Positions 14,401-23,931 are shown, numbered from the stretch's first letter. The stretch is DNA of 64,000 nt from UBA8752 sp002336475 (GCA_943846755.1 OX044365.1:62001-126000), one strand, 5' to 3'. Notes: generated from the sequence alone by a model not told the origin. Translations and numbers: made by a program.

Positions 14401-15020
14401 TTCCCGCGGGCGAGCACACCTTGGAGGGCATTGACCCAGGGGAGTACATCCTGACCGTGCAGCACGCATGTCTCGAAGCCTATGAATTTGTTTCCTTGCT
14501 GGACGACGACGAGGTCAATGTTGAGGTCGAATACGTAGGCTTCGTTCAAGCCGAGTCCAATGGCGGTGCGTGGCTGGAAGCCGCGTGTCCCGTGTGTGAA
14601 ACCGGAATCGGAATCGGATACACCTGGCTTTTGGACGGAGAGGAAGTCATGTCAGATCACCCGCTGGAGGTCCGAGTGGAGCAGATGGGGACGTATTCCT
14701 TAGAGCTGGTTACCTATGGATTTGAATGTGACGCCAGCGAGTCTTTCGAGATTACGGTGGGCAAGTACTTAGAAGTCCGCGCTACAGATTTAGAATGGCT
14801 GGGCGTCCATGCTGGTCATCTCGGGGTCAGGTTTACCGAAGAATGGTCAGGTGTAGCCTACAATTGGTACGATGCTACAGGCCGATGTGTGGAAAAGGGA
14901 CAGATGGGTTCGGCCGCTGGAGAGGTGTTTGTTGCGGTGCCCAATGCTCGTGGGTGGATGGTCCTTGAGATCCGCTCTGCTCGAGGCGAGACCGCCCGAT
15001 GGACGGGAATATTGGACTGA
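5428..15020 (+). CDS. Surface protein B: giant HYR-like repeat protein with T9SS-like tail (four frameshifts)
   Basis: A start at 5428 gives a signal peptide (hydrophobic run ending ILHAQ). If the frames are joined the product is about 3,200 residues. In order: a lamin-tail-like N-terminal domain; a jelly-roll-like block; five HYR-like repeats (about 6480-7880); a second block beginning 'YSEDFEDF' (7885-8380); eight more HYR-like repeats (8385-10580); a third 'EDFES' block; Cys-rich motifs near 11120-11190 and 11930-11995; the common beta-rich module; and a T9SS-like tail ending TGILD. The frame breaks near 7995-8010, in GGGG at 8149-8152, near 10610 and near 13602. The last is proved against gene A, which lacks one A there. 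Downstream frames stay homologous and free of stops, so the breaks are either recent or sequencing errors. Probably surface-exposed; ligand unknown. Confidence 0.82.
6480..10580 (+). repeat. HYR-like domain repeats in surface gene B (5 + 8 units)
   Basis: Thirteen units of roughly 75-100 codons recur with the same order of motifs: a TAPT start, a DNCT/DDCT Cys motif, a second Cys before a D-I/L-G turn, LYFKVQDASGN, and a VTVxD end. The array is split by the jelly-roll-like block at about 7885-8380. The paired Cys in most units suggest disulfides, as expected for an exported protein. Confidence 0.8.
12911..14447 (+). repeat. Near-identical 1.5-kb repeat, copy 2 (in surface gene B)
   Basis: This is the partner of 3087-4622. 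It carries one extra A near 13602 (GGGCGATCC here, GGGCGTCC in copy 1), which shifts the frame. Beyond 14447 the two genes diverge at once in both DNA and protein. Confidence 0.93.
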
Positions 15021-15046
15021 TTCTAAAGACATATTGTAACGAAGGA

Positions 15047-15071
15047 AAGGGGGCAAATGCCCCCTTCTTTT
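15047..15071 (+). terminator. Rho-independent terminator after surface gene B
   Basis: Stem AAGGGGGC (15047-15054) and GCCCCCTT (15059-15066) with an AAAT loop, followed by CTTTTG. It sits 26 bases after the stop. Confidence 0.88.
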
Positions 15072-15137
15072 GTTATGATTAGTTTTTATTTCGTGCTTCA
15101 TTTTGACTGTCGAATACGTATGTTTCATCGACCAAAC

Positions 15138-15168
15138 TTGGAATTCTACCTACGAATATATATATTTG
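15138..15168 (+). promoter_or_regulatory. Bacteroidota-type promoter for surface gene C
   Basis: TTG at 15138-15140, a 20-base gap and an exact TAnnTTTG box (TATATTTG, 15161-15168). Transcription would start near 15175, leaving a leader of under 20 bases before the ATG at 15193. Confidence 0.55.
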
Positions 15169-15171
15169 TAG
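15150..15171. promoter_or_regulatory. 22-bp palindrome covering the -7 box of surface gene C
   Basis: Positions 15150-15171 form a palindrome in which every pair matches except one G-T pair (15154/15167). GAATTC flanks it on both sides (15141-15146 and 15174-15179). It overlaps the -7 box, so a dimeric regulator bound here would compete with RNA polymerase. No T tract follows, which argues against a terminator. Confidence 0.45.
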
Positions 15172-15192
15172 ACGAATTCACATTTACAAGAG

Positions 15193-18100
15193 ATGAAAGC
15201 CTACAATCTTCTGCTTGCTTTTTTACTGCTTTCCTTTTCCTGGGCTGATGCCCAGGTGAGCCTGTTTTCGGAAACTTTCTCCGACAATCTAGGGGTCTTG
15301 GAGACTCAGGCTGTTTTTGAAGCGGGCTCCGCTAGCCGCGCGTTTTGGGGGGTCAGTGGACCTACACCACCTAACAATTCTGCAGGTACATTGTCCTGGA
15401 CCAATGCTGAGGTTACCAATTCTTGGGCGTCTCAAACAGTAAGGGTTGCGGGACATACTTCCCTCAACTTGAATGTGGAGATGACTGAATCTGGTTCCTT
15501 TTCTGGCACGGATGAAGTGTACGTCTACATCTACGAGGACGGCATACAACGGTTGGTTTCTTCTCAACTCGGAAACGACTTTGAGTCATTGTCGATTGTC
15601 AACGCACCATGCACGGCATCGACCAGCTTGCAGGTGGTGATCATGGTTCGAAATCCAGGCTATTTCGATGCTGTGTATTTGGACGAGGTGTCCATCACGG
15701 GAACTGCTTCTTTTACAGACATCGACATGGATGGGGTTGACGACGCCAGTGACACCTGCATTGACCTCGATGGTGATGGCACTTGCGACGATGTTGACCC
15801 TGAAATCATGCTGATGGACGAGGACTTTTCTTCCTACTCTGTGGGCTCTGGTCTGGGGCAATACAATGCTACAGACACCGACAATGAGGCAGGTGAAGCA
15901 TTCGTTGCCGGTGGTTTAGGCGCTGGAGAGGCCGGTTGGGTGCTGTTGGGTGAGGAACAGAAGGGAAACATCGCTGTGCGTGCAGATGGCGGAAATCAGT
16001 ATCTAGAATTCAGCAGAACAGGAACGGGTACAAACGATACCACAACGGTGACCATGATGACACGCACTTTCGATGTGAGCAAGATTACTTCACCTAAAGT
16101 GCGTGTTGCGGGAAGCGAAACGAGCGATTTCTTGAATGACGATGATGTTACCGGTGGAATGGTCTTTTATCTCCTTGAAGATGGTACCGAACGCGAGGTG
16201 TTGCATGTGCATCGGAGAGTTCACCTCCTTTGACCAGACAATAGCCTCTACTGCGGTCAACTCGCTTACCCTCATAGTCAAGGGGTATGCGATGTGGCAA
16301 TCCAAGCTCCGTTTCGAGGAAATCTCTGTTTTCGGTGATTTTTGCCAGTCAGGAAAGGACGGCAACGGTGATTGTCAAGACATCGGATGCACCGATGAAA
16401 GGGCTTGCTCTTACAGCCCATTGGCGATTGTATCCGACGCCACGAAGTGCAAGTACATCGGCGATGCTTGTGACGATGGGGATGACACGAATTTTTCAGA
16501 CCGTTACAAGAACGCCGGCGATGGCACCTGCTCATGTGCAGGATTCGCTTTACAAGCGGTTTACCTCGAAAACTTTGCTTCCAATGGAGAGGCACAAGGT
16601 GGGTTGGATTACGGTTATGATGGGTCTTTGGACCTCGATGGAGACGGCATTTACAACGAAGACAATGCCGCCATTGAAACAGAGTGGACCTTTGACTTTG
16701 AGGATGTCAACGTGGGCACAGGAACGGCCTTGACCCCATCATCCCCTTATTATTTTGTCACCAAGGAGCTTTCATCCGATACGTTGATGCGGGCGTTTAA
16801 CACCAACGGAGATTACATGCGGTGGTCCTCGCGTTCCATCGATGTGGCCAACTTTGACAGCCTTTATGTGGCTGGAGAGCTCATCGGACTTGGGGGCCAG
16901 TCGGCGGCAGACTATGCGCGCATGGGCTGGCTGGATGGAGCTTCATTGCAGTCCCCATTGTTGGCCGAAATCACAGGCGTTTCGAGCGCTGCACTGACTG
17001 TAAATGAAAAAGTCAATCCTACTTCTGGATCGTTGACCATACAAGTAGAGGTAGAGAACAACACCGCGGGCAACAATGTCACGGCATCTCACGCATTTGA
17101 TGAGGTTGGCGTATTCGGTTTGAAGCGCGGTTGCACCGATGTAGATGCGAGTAACTATGATGCTTCACCGGCCGATGGTCTCGTTGCATTGAGTGATGAT
17201 GGCTCGTGTCAGTACGATTGGCCCACGGTCTACAGCCGAAAAGATGGAGAGCTCAATGGCACCATTTGGGCAGGCAAGCCATGCAGCGAAGCAGGCTACA
17301 CCTGCAATGCTTCGTCCTTGTATATCGACATTCATCCGGTGACCGAGAGCGGAACACGCCACGCGGTCATTTCTGCAAACACCAAGGTCACCGTCCCTGC
17401 GGGCAGCTATACCTTGGGTGGATTGACCTTGGAGTCCGGTGCGGAATTGGAGATCCCAGACGGTTTGACGCTGACCGTAGATGGAGATGTCTTGTACAAA
17501 GGAGGTACGGTATCTGGTACAGGCCGTTTGATCGTGAAAGGAGAAATGGAGCTAGCTGCGGGTGTGACCAATGTCGAGCTACACGATTTTACGTTCGGTG
17601 TGGGAGGCCAGTTGGACTTGACCCAAGGAGCTGTTTTGAAGATCAATGGTGATTTGACCATCGACGATGGCAGCTTGATTTCTGGAAAGATTGAATTGAT
17701 GGGTTCTTCTGCCCAGACCGTGACCGGCCTTGATGTGAGGTTCGATACACTGCGCGTGGAAAGCGCCGGTGTCACATTCGGCGCCGATGCTCGGATTTCT
17801 GGTGTGTTGGACATCGACCAGGGCGTGGTAGAAATGGACGGCAACGTCTTGACGTTCTCTTCGGATGTCAATGGAACCGGCATGCTCGACCTGATTGCCG
17901 ATGGCTCGAGCTTGGAGGACAACAGCACCGGCGCTCTTCAGCCTGTAAGCGCTGTTGTCAAGCGTTTCATCGCGCCTGACGGGGATGGGACGACCAATTG
18001 GGGCTACACGCTTTTTGGCAGTGCTTTGGAAGGGGCAACCATCGGTGACTTTGCTTCTGCCACAGACTTTTACTATTCTGGCGTGGCGGGTTCTGATTAC

Positions 18101-20044
18101 CCCACTTCGACTTCAACGGTTTCGTTTTGGAGCGAAAAGAAAGGGGGCTTTGTATACCCGACTACCCCCAATACACCTTTGGACACCCTCGGCGGTTTGT
18201 TCTTGCTGGCATATGGCTCACAAACACCGACGCTGCACAGTTCTGGCACACTGCGGAACCACACGACGAGTGGCGTTGTAAACCTTCCAGTGACCCGCAC
18301 ACCCGCCAGCAGCTATGACGGATGGAACTTGATTTATAACCCCTTCCAAGCGAAGCTCGATTGGGATGAGATTGCGGATTACGGTTCAAATGGAAGCTTG
18401 ATCGAAGACCAGTACTTGGTGTTCGATACCCAGGCAAGGATCTTCAAGTTGTATTCAGAATCGACACCAGCACTGAACAATGCACCCCAGTACATCATGC
18501 CCGGACAGGGTTTTTGGGTGCGCATGAACCACCAGACAGATACGACGGGTACATTGAGCATCCCCAGCGCCGCCATTGAAGTTGGAGGTGGTGACGGGGC
18601 CTTTATCCGCAGCGAAAACCTGGGGGATTTTGAAGCGCACTTTACCGTTGAGTTAGAAAACGAGTACGGTACTGGAACCGCGGTATTGCGGATTGGAGAG
18701 CAAGGCGCCGTCGAATATGTTCCTGGCCATGACCTGAGTTTTAGGGGAGGTGCAGGTGCCTATCCCGGTGAAATTGCCGTCATGTCTGGAGATTGGTTGT
18801 GCAGCGCAAAAGCTGTGCCGACCAACGCGACCATGGACCTGTACGTCAAATCCAAAGCCAATGTGGAGACGACCATGCGTGTGGTGGGGTTCACAGAAGA
18901 AGCGGAAGTGTGCGTGACCATTACAGATACGGAGACTGGCGAAGTCATCGTTTCCCGGGTGGGAGACGAGATGACGTTTACGCTGCCTTCCCATCAAGCG
19001 GAGGCAGGGCGTTTTGTGCTTCAGGTTGTGTCCAGTGCTGCTGTTGCTGCCCGCCCGCCGAGTTGCCCAGAATTGGACAATGGCCGCGTGCAGGTCACCT
19101 TGGGCGACGACCCCACCAACGTTCTCCTCACCGATGGTGGCGACAATGTGCTCGATCAGATCATCGGAGCCACAGGTTCCGCTTCTTTTGAGGACCTGGC
19201 TCCCGGCGAATACGGTTTGGTCGTCGCTGGACCGGGAATGCTCTGCGGCACCGAGCGCCGCAGCTTTACCGTGACACCAGGAGAGCAGCCCGAGTTGCTT
19301 GGCCTCGATTGGGAGGTGCCTGCATGCAATGCAGGCGAAGTTTCCCTTGATTTCGAACTCTACGGAAGTGGAGATTTCGTTTCGTCCTTGCGTCTCGGCA
19401 ACGAGGCGGTCTGGTCCAATGTCGAGGAAGGAGGAGAGGTGTCTTTGGGCGGTTTGGAGCCCGGCACTTATGCCCTCGAAGTGGAGCACCTGTGCTTGGA
19501 AGAAACAGTGGTCCTCGACCTCTACGATCCCGCTGCAGTTACCGCCGAAGCCGACTACAACGCCATGGTCATCATGGATCCTGTGGGCGGAACAGCATTG
19601 GAGGCCCTCTCGACGTGTATAGGCGAAGAGACTTACCGCTGGGTGGTCGACGGCGAAGTAGTGGGTGAGGATGAGCCCTTGTTCCATCCCGTCGATGTTG
19701 TCGGCGGCCATGTTGTAGAGCTCGAAGCTTGGAATGGCACCTGCAGTGACATCATTGAGCTGCCTTTCTTGGTGGTGAATTGGAACGAAGCCCGCATTTT
19801 GGAAGCACCTGTGACGGTGCGCGAGGATGCGACCCATTGGACCTTTGTTTTCGGACGCGACCTTGGAGCGACCCAATTGCGCATGACCGATGCTGCAGGC
19901 CGCATGGTGTGGTCAGGCCAGGTTCAGGCCGAAGAAGGGTATGTCTACCGCATCGCGCGCCCTGACGTTGCGGGCACCTATTTGATGCAGGTCATCGGCG
20001 ATGGTGGACAGTGGGGACTCCCATTGCTCAACGCAGGTTTCTGA
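15193..20044 (+). CDS. Surface protein C: secreted modular protein with T9SS-like tail (one frameshift)
   Basis: The start at 15193 gives a clear signal peptide (MKAYNLLLAFLLLSFSWADA, cleavage before Q). Jelly-roll-like blocks beginning 'FSETFSD' and 'DEDFSS' are followed by Cys-rich motifs (about 16385-16530 and 17130-17215), a beta-helix-like stretch, the common module (from RFIAPDGDGTTNWGY near 17960) and a T9SS-like tail (TDAAGRMVWSG) ending near 20044. Unlike A and B it has no HYR repeat array, and its common module is clearly diverged from theirs. The frame breaks near 16210: removing one C restores LHVIGEFTSFD, while the unbroken frame stops at 16233. Joined length is about 1,616 residues. 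It has its own promoter and a hairpin downstream. Confidence 0.82.
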
Positions 20045-20072
20045 GACACCCAACCCGAATCCCGACCTTACT

Positions 20073-20116
20073 GATCCGGGCTGTTTGTACACTTCGGTGG
20101 TCAAGCAGCCCGGATC
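20073..20116. terminator. Long stem-loop between surface gene C and paaD
   Basis: An 11-bp perfect inverted repeat (GATCCGGGCTG at 20073-20083, CAGCCCGGATC at 20106-20116) with a 22-base loop lies in the 194-bp gap between convergent genes. It has no T tract on either strand, so it may be a bidirectional or factor-aided terminator or an mRNA-end stabiliser rather than a simple intrinsic terminator. Nothing else was seen in the gap. Confidence 0.5.
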
Positions 20117-20238
20117 GCTGTTTGACATCACTTGGTCAACGCTCTTTCTGTGCGTTCCAAACAACTGCAGATTCAGGGCGGTGAACAGGGGTTGTGGGCA
20201 TGTGGCGAGGACTGATTGCACTTGCCCAGTTCTTCACT

Positions 20239-20736
20239 TCAGATGCACTTGAAGTGGTCGAAAGGTTCGGAGCAGTCGTTGCAGCGGTAATGCGCTTTGC
20301 AAGCGGTGGAGCCAAACAGGCTGACCAATTCAGTGGTCTCGCTTTTGCATTTGGGACACCTGACTGTGGGTGTTTCGCCCGAGAGTGCCCGTTTGTCGGT
20401 GGTCTTTCCTGGAGGAGCGATGCCGTAAGCTTCGAGCTTGTCCTTGGCTGCCTCTGAGAGCCAGTCGGTGGTCCAAGCCGGGGCGTAAACGAGTTCCACT
20501 TTGAGTGCGCGGCCTTCTTCTGAGGCCAATGGGGTCAGTTGCGCGCGGATGTCGTCGGCGATGGCATCCATGGCAGGGCACCCCATGTAGGTTGGGGTGA
20601 TCTTGACTTCGACGCAATTTTGAACGACCTCGACGTTGCGGACGATGCCCATCTCGACCACATTGAGAACGGGGATTTCCGGGTCGGGGACCTGGTGCAA
20701 CAGTGCGAGCCAATCGTCCGCGTTGCGCATCACCAT
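20239..20736 (-). CDS. paaD: Phenylacetate-CoA oxygenase subunit PaaD
   Basis: This 165-residue protein has an N-terminal MIP18/DUF59-type domain (VPDPEIPVLNVVEMGIV, with TPTYMGCPAM) and a C-terminal zinc-ribbon-like region with two CxxC pairs (CPKC near residue 129 and CNDC near 154). That is the arrangement of PaaD. In known systems PaaD is needed for maturation or assembly of the PaaABCE epoxidase that converts phenylacetyl-CoA to its ring epoxide. It overlaps the end of paaC by 7 bases, is last in the operon, and converges on surface gene C. Confidence 0.93.
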   Translation of the reverse strand: MVMRNADDWLALLHQVPDPEIPVLNVVEMGIVRNVEVVQNCVEVKITPTYMGCPAMDAIADDIRAQLTPLASEEGRALKVELVYAPAWTTDWLSEAAKDKLEAYGIAPPGKTTDKRALSGETPTVRCPKCKSETTELVSLFGSTACKAHYRCNDCSEPFDHFKCI

Positions 20737-21491
20737 TTTGCGTCGGGGTAGGTCCTGGGCAGCACTTGCATTTCAGCCAACAGGAAAGAAAGACCTTCCG
20801 TGTGCCTGCCGATCCGGCCACCGCATTGTTCGGGCGCCGGTTCGGGACGTTTGAGTCCGGCTTCGGTGAGCGTTTGCACCAAGTGGTGTTCCCAGGCCTC
20901 CCTCAGGTTTGCGGGATCGACACCCCAGCCTTCTGTGGCGGCGGTGCGGGCAACGGCGTCAGAATGAAACAGGTCTCCTGCAAAAGGCAACAAGACGTCG
21001 AGGCTTTCTTGGACCTTGGCGTGGCTCTCTTCGGTGCCATCTCCCAACCGGACCATCCAAGCGCTGCTGTGGCGGAGGTGGTAGACGCTTTCCTTGGCGC
21101 TTTTCCGGGCGATCGCTGCGATCTCAGCGTCATTGGATTGACTCAGCGCAGCGTGCAAAGGGACAGCGTAGGCGTCAAATAAGAATTGACGGACGATGGT
21201 GTCGCCAAAGTGGCCATTGGGCCTTTCACACAGTTGCGCGTTCCGGAATTCGGATTGGTCGCGGTGGAAGGCCAGGGCATCTTCGTCGCGTTGGTCATTT
21301 TCGGCCCGTCCGGCGAGGGTGAGCCATGCGCGTGCCTGTCCAATTTGATCGAGCCCAATGTTGGTCAGGGCGATGTCTTCTTCGAGCACGGGCCCGTGAC
21401 CGGTCCAAAGTCCCAGTTGTTGGCCCAAAATCAGGGCGTCGTCTCCAAGCCGGAGGAGGTATTCAAAGCGCGCGTTCATGGGGACGCTCAC
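20730..21491 (-). CDS. paaC: Phenylacetate-CoA oxygenase structural subunit PaaC
   Basis: The 253-residue product matches PaaC, the ferritin-like partner that forms the stable core with PaaA. Motifs such as LRLGDDALILGQQLGLW near the start, DIALTNIGLDQIGQARAWL and KESVYHLRHSSAWMVRLGDGTEES are typical. Its ATG overlaps the paaB stop (ATGA type), indicating translational coupling in paaABCD. The frame is intact, in contrast to paaA. Confidence 0.95.
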   Translation of the reverse strand: MSVPMNARFEYLLRLGDDALILGQQLGLWTGHGPVLEEDIALTNIGLDQIGQARAWLTLAGRAENDQRDEDALAFHRDQSEFRNAQLCERPNGHFGDTIVRQFLFDAYAVPLHAALSQSNDAEIAAIARKSAKESVYHLRHSSAWMVRLGDGTEESHAKVQESLDVLLPFAGDLFHSDAVARTAATEGWGVDPANLREAWEHHLVQTLTEAGLKRPEPAPEQCGGRIGRHTEGLSFLLAEMQVLPRTYPDAKW

Positions 21492-21775
21492 ATGTTTTTG
21501 ACCTCGTCAGGGAGGTCATAAAAGGTGGGGTGCCGGTAGACCTTGTCGTCTGCTGGATCAAACAGGACGTCTTTCTCGTCTGGAGAGGACGCTGTGATTT
21601 CTGATGCGGGTACCGCCCAAATGCTCACGCCCTCTTGACGGCGGGTGTAAACGTCGCGTGCGTTTTCGATGGCCATTTCAGCATCGGCAGCATGCAGGCT
21701 TCCCACATGCCGGTGAGACAGGCCTTGGCGGCTGCGGATGAAGATTTCCCAGAGGGGCCAATGTTGCTTTTCCAC
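21488..21775 (-). CDS. paaB: Phenylacetate-CoA oxygenase subunit PaaB
   Basis: A 95-residue protein of normal PaaB length, with the family patterns WEIFIRSRQGLSHRHVGSLHAAD, ALENARDVYTRR-like (here MAIENARDVYTRR) and SIWAVPASEI. PaaB bridges the PaaA/PaaC dimers in the epoxidase. It begins 10 bases after the paaA stop and overlaps paaC by 4 bases. Confidence 0.95.
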   Translation of the reverse strand: MEKQHWPLWEIFIRSRQGLSHRHVGSLHAADAEMAIENARDVYTRRQEGVSIWAVPASEITASSPDEKDVLFDPADDKVYRHPTFYDLPDEVKNM

Positions 21776-21785
21776 GTGGTCGGAT

Positions 21786-22741
21786 TTAGGCCGCAGCCGT
21801 GTTGGACGCGGCTTTTCTCTCAGCGCGTTTTTGGGCGTGAACTCCGGCCGCTTCTCTCACCCATGCTCCGTCATCCCATGCCTTGCGCCTGGCGTCCAGG
21901 CGCTCTTTGTTGCAGGGGCCGTGACCGGCAATGACGCGGTTGAATTCATCCCAATCGATGGGGCCGTGCTCATAATGTCCCGTTTCCTCGTTCCATTTGA
22001 GGTCGGCATCGGGAATGGTCAGGCCAATGAGTTCTGCTTGTGGCACCGTCAGGTCGATGAACTTTTGCCTCAGCTCATCGTTGGAGAACCGCTTGATGTT
22101 CCAGGCCATTGACTGGGCGCTGTTCGGGACTGTTTTCGTCTGGGGGGCCGAACATCATGATTGAAGGCCACCACCAGCGGTTGAGCGCATCTTGGGCCAT
22201 CGCTTTTTGCGCTTCGGTTCCCTGCGCCAACGTCATCATGATTTGGAATCCCTGGCGTTGGTGAAAGCTTTCCTCCTTGCACACGCGCACCATGGCGCGG
22301 GCATACGGGCCATAGCTGCATTTGCACAAGGGCACTTGGTTCATGATGGCGGCGCCATCGACCAGCCATCCCACAGCACCCATATCGGCCCATGTGAGGG
22401 TCGGGTAGTTGAAGATGCTGCTGTACTTGGCTTTACCGCTGTGCAGATCGGCGATGGTGTCGTCGCGTTGGACACCCGAGCGTTTCACACGCACTGTACA
22501 AGTACAGGCCGTGTCCTGCTTCGTCTTGCACTTTGGCCATGAGGATGGCCTTGCGTTTGAGGCTGGGTGCCCTGCTGATCCAATTGCCCTCTGGCAACAT
22601 GCCCACAATCTCGGAGTGGGCGTGCTGACTGATCTGGCGAATCAGCGTTTTACGGTAAGCGTCAGGCATCCAATCCTTCGGCTCAATTTTTTTTTCGGAG
22701 GCTACGTAGGCCTCGAATCGTTGCAACAGGTCCATTTCCAT
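21786..22741 (-). CDS. paaA: Phenylacetyl-CoA epoxidase catalytic subunit PaaA (two frameshifts)
   Basis: PaaA carries the diiron site that epoxidises phenylacetyl-CoA. Three consecutive frames together give full-length PaaA: the start through YSACETLG (with AKVQDEAGHGLYLY), then QRDDTIADLHSGKAKYSSIFNYP through WWPSIMMFGPPDENSP, then MAWNIKRFSNDELRQKF to the end. The first break lies in CCC at 22475-22477 (plus strand), where one extra C is present. The second lies near 22125, where one extra base separates NSP from NSAQSMAWNIKRF. Removing both restores continuous similarity to known PaaA. ATG at 22741 was chosen because the conserved part starts within a few residues; a second ATG lies at 22735. 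With paaBCDE intact beside it, either the sequence has errors or the pathway has been lost recently. Confidence 0.9.
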
Positions 22742-22747
22742 GCGGCT

Positions 22748-22755
22748 CAAAAATA
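22748..22755 (-). promoter_or_regulatory. Candidate -7 box of paaABCD
   Basis: On the minus strand TATTTTTG matches TAnnTTTG exactly and ends six bases before the paaA ATG at 22741, so the transcript would be leaderless or nearly so. No convincing -33 TTG was found. Confidence 0.35.
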
Positions 22756-22835
22756 CATCGGGGAATGTGGAGAGAACCGATGGGGGGCATAATGGGTTCT
22801 CCAACCAATCACATTCCTTCCGAGATTCGCACCCC

Positions 22836-23924
22836 ATGTCTGACAGATTCAACAACCTCCAGGTATCAGAAGTCCGCCGAGAGACGTCCGATTGTGTTTC
22901 AGTGGTTCTTCAAGTCCCCGAAGACCTGCAAGAGGCATATGCCTTCAAACAAGGACAGTACCTCACCTTTGATCAAGACATCAATGGCGAGGCCGTGCGC
23001 AGGAGCTACAGCATATGCGCTGGAGTGGGGGAAGAGCTTCGGGTGGCCATCAAACAGGTGCCTGACGGACGGTTCAGCACTTGGGCCAACGAGAGCCTAA
23101 AACCGGGAGATGTCTTGAAGACCATGGCCCCGAACGGCCGCTTCTATACGGTGCTCGACGCGGGTCAGTCCAAGCATTACGTGGCCTTTGCTGCGGGTTC
23201 CGGCATTACGCCCATTTTGTCTCACATCAAGACGGTTTTGGCCACAGAGGCGGGCAGCACTTTTACGTTGTTGTACACCAACAAAGACCAATCCAGCGTC
23301 ATTTTTAAGTCTGAATTGGATGACCTGAAGGACAGGTACCTCGACCGTTTGCGCTTGTTTCACTTTTTCACGCGAGAGCCTGTCGACGTTCCGCTTTATG
23401 CAGGGCGCATGGATGCCGACAAAGTGGCTGCAGTTCAATCGGCGCTGTTGTCGGGTTCCACGGTGGATGAGGTGTTTGTGTGTGGCCCTGAATCCATGAT
23501 TCACGCTGTTCGCGAGGGCATGGCGGCGGCTGGGGTGGCCCAGGACAGGATTCACTTTGAGCTGTTTACTACCCCCACTTCAAAGCCGGCCGAAGCGGCG
23601 GCTGATGTGGCTTCGGCGCCAGCAGCTGCTGCGGATGGAGTCCAGCAGGTTTTTGTGGTGATTGATGGCTCTACCCACAAACTGGACTTTGACGGAACCA
23701 AAACGGTTTTGGATGCCGGATTGGATGCGGGCATCGACTTGCCTTTCAGCTGTTGCGGTGGCGTGTGTTGCACCTGTCGAGCATTGGTGACAGAGGGTGC
23801 AGGTGAAATGGAAGTGAATTACGCGTTGGAACCAGGAGAAGTGGAACAAGGATTTGTGCTGGCCTGCCAAACGAAACCCAAGCCGGGCAGCGCTCGGTTT
23901 GTCTTGGACTTCGACCAACAGTAA
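22836..23924 (+). CDS. paaE: Phenylacetate-CoA oxygenase reductase PaaE
   Basis: A 362-residue flavin/iron-sulfur reductase that passes electrons from NAD(P)H to the PaaABC epoxidase. The N-terminal half is a ferredoxin-reductase FAD domain (RRSYSICAG) and NAD domain (AAGSGITPILSHIKTVL, VCGPESMI). The C-terminal 90 residues form a plant-type 2Fe-2S ferredoxin with the CCGGVCCTC cluster motif and a later Cys in LACQTKP. ATG at 22836 was chosen because MSDRFNNLQVSEVRRET aligns with the family start; an upstream in-frame ATG only adds a non-conserved extension overlapping paaA. It is transcribed divergently from paaABCD, unlike the usual paaABCDE order. It converges on the Uup gene with 7 bases between. 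Confidence 0.94.
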   Translation: MSDRFNNLQVSEVRRETSDCVSVVLQVPEDLQEAYAFKQGQYLTFDQDINGEAVRRSYSICAGVGEELRVAIKQVPDGRFSTWANESLKPGDVLKTMAPNGRFYTVLDAGQSKHYVAFAAGSGITPILSHIKTVLATEAGSTFTLLYTNKDQSSVIFKSELDDLKDRYLDRLRLFHFFTREPVDVPLYAGRMDADKVAAVQSALLSGSTVDEVFVCGPESMIHAVREGMAAAGVAQDRIHFELFTTPTSKPAEAAADVASAPAAAADGVQQVFVVIDGSTHKLDFDGTKTVLDAGLDAGIDLPFSCCGGVCCTCRALVTEGAGEMEVNYALEPGEVEQGFVLACQTKPKPGSARFVLDFDQQ

Positions 23925-23931
23925 TACGGCC

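Noticed and set aside
15150..15171. Palindrome before surface gene C as a terminator of gene B
   Set aside because: Gene B already has a strong terminator at 15047-15071, and the palindrome is AT-rich, lacks a T tract and coincides with a promoter box.
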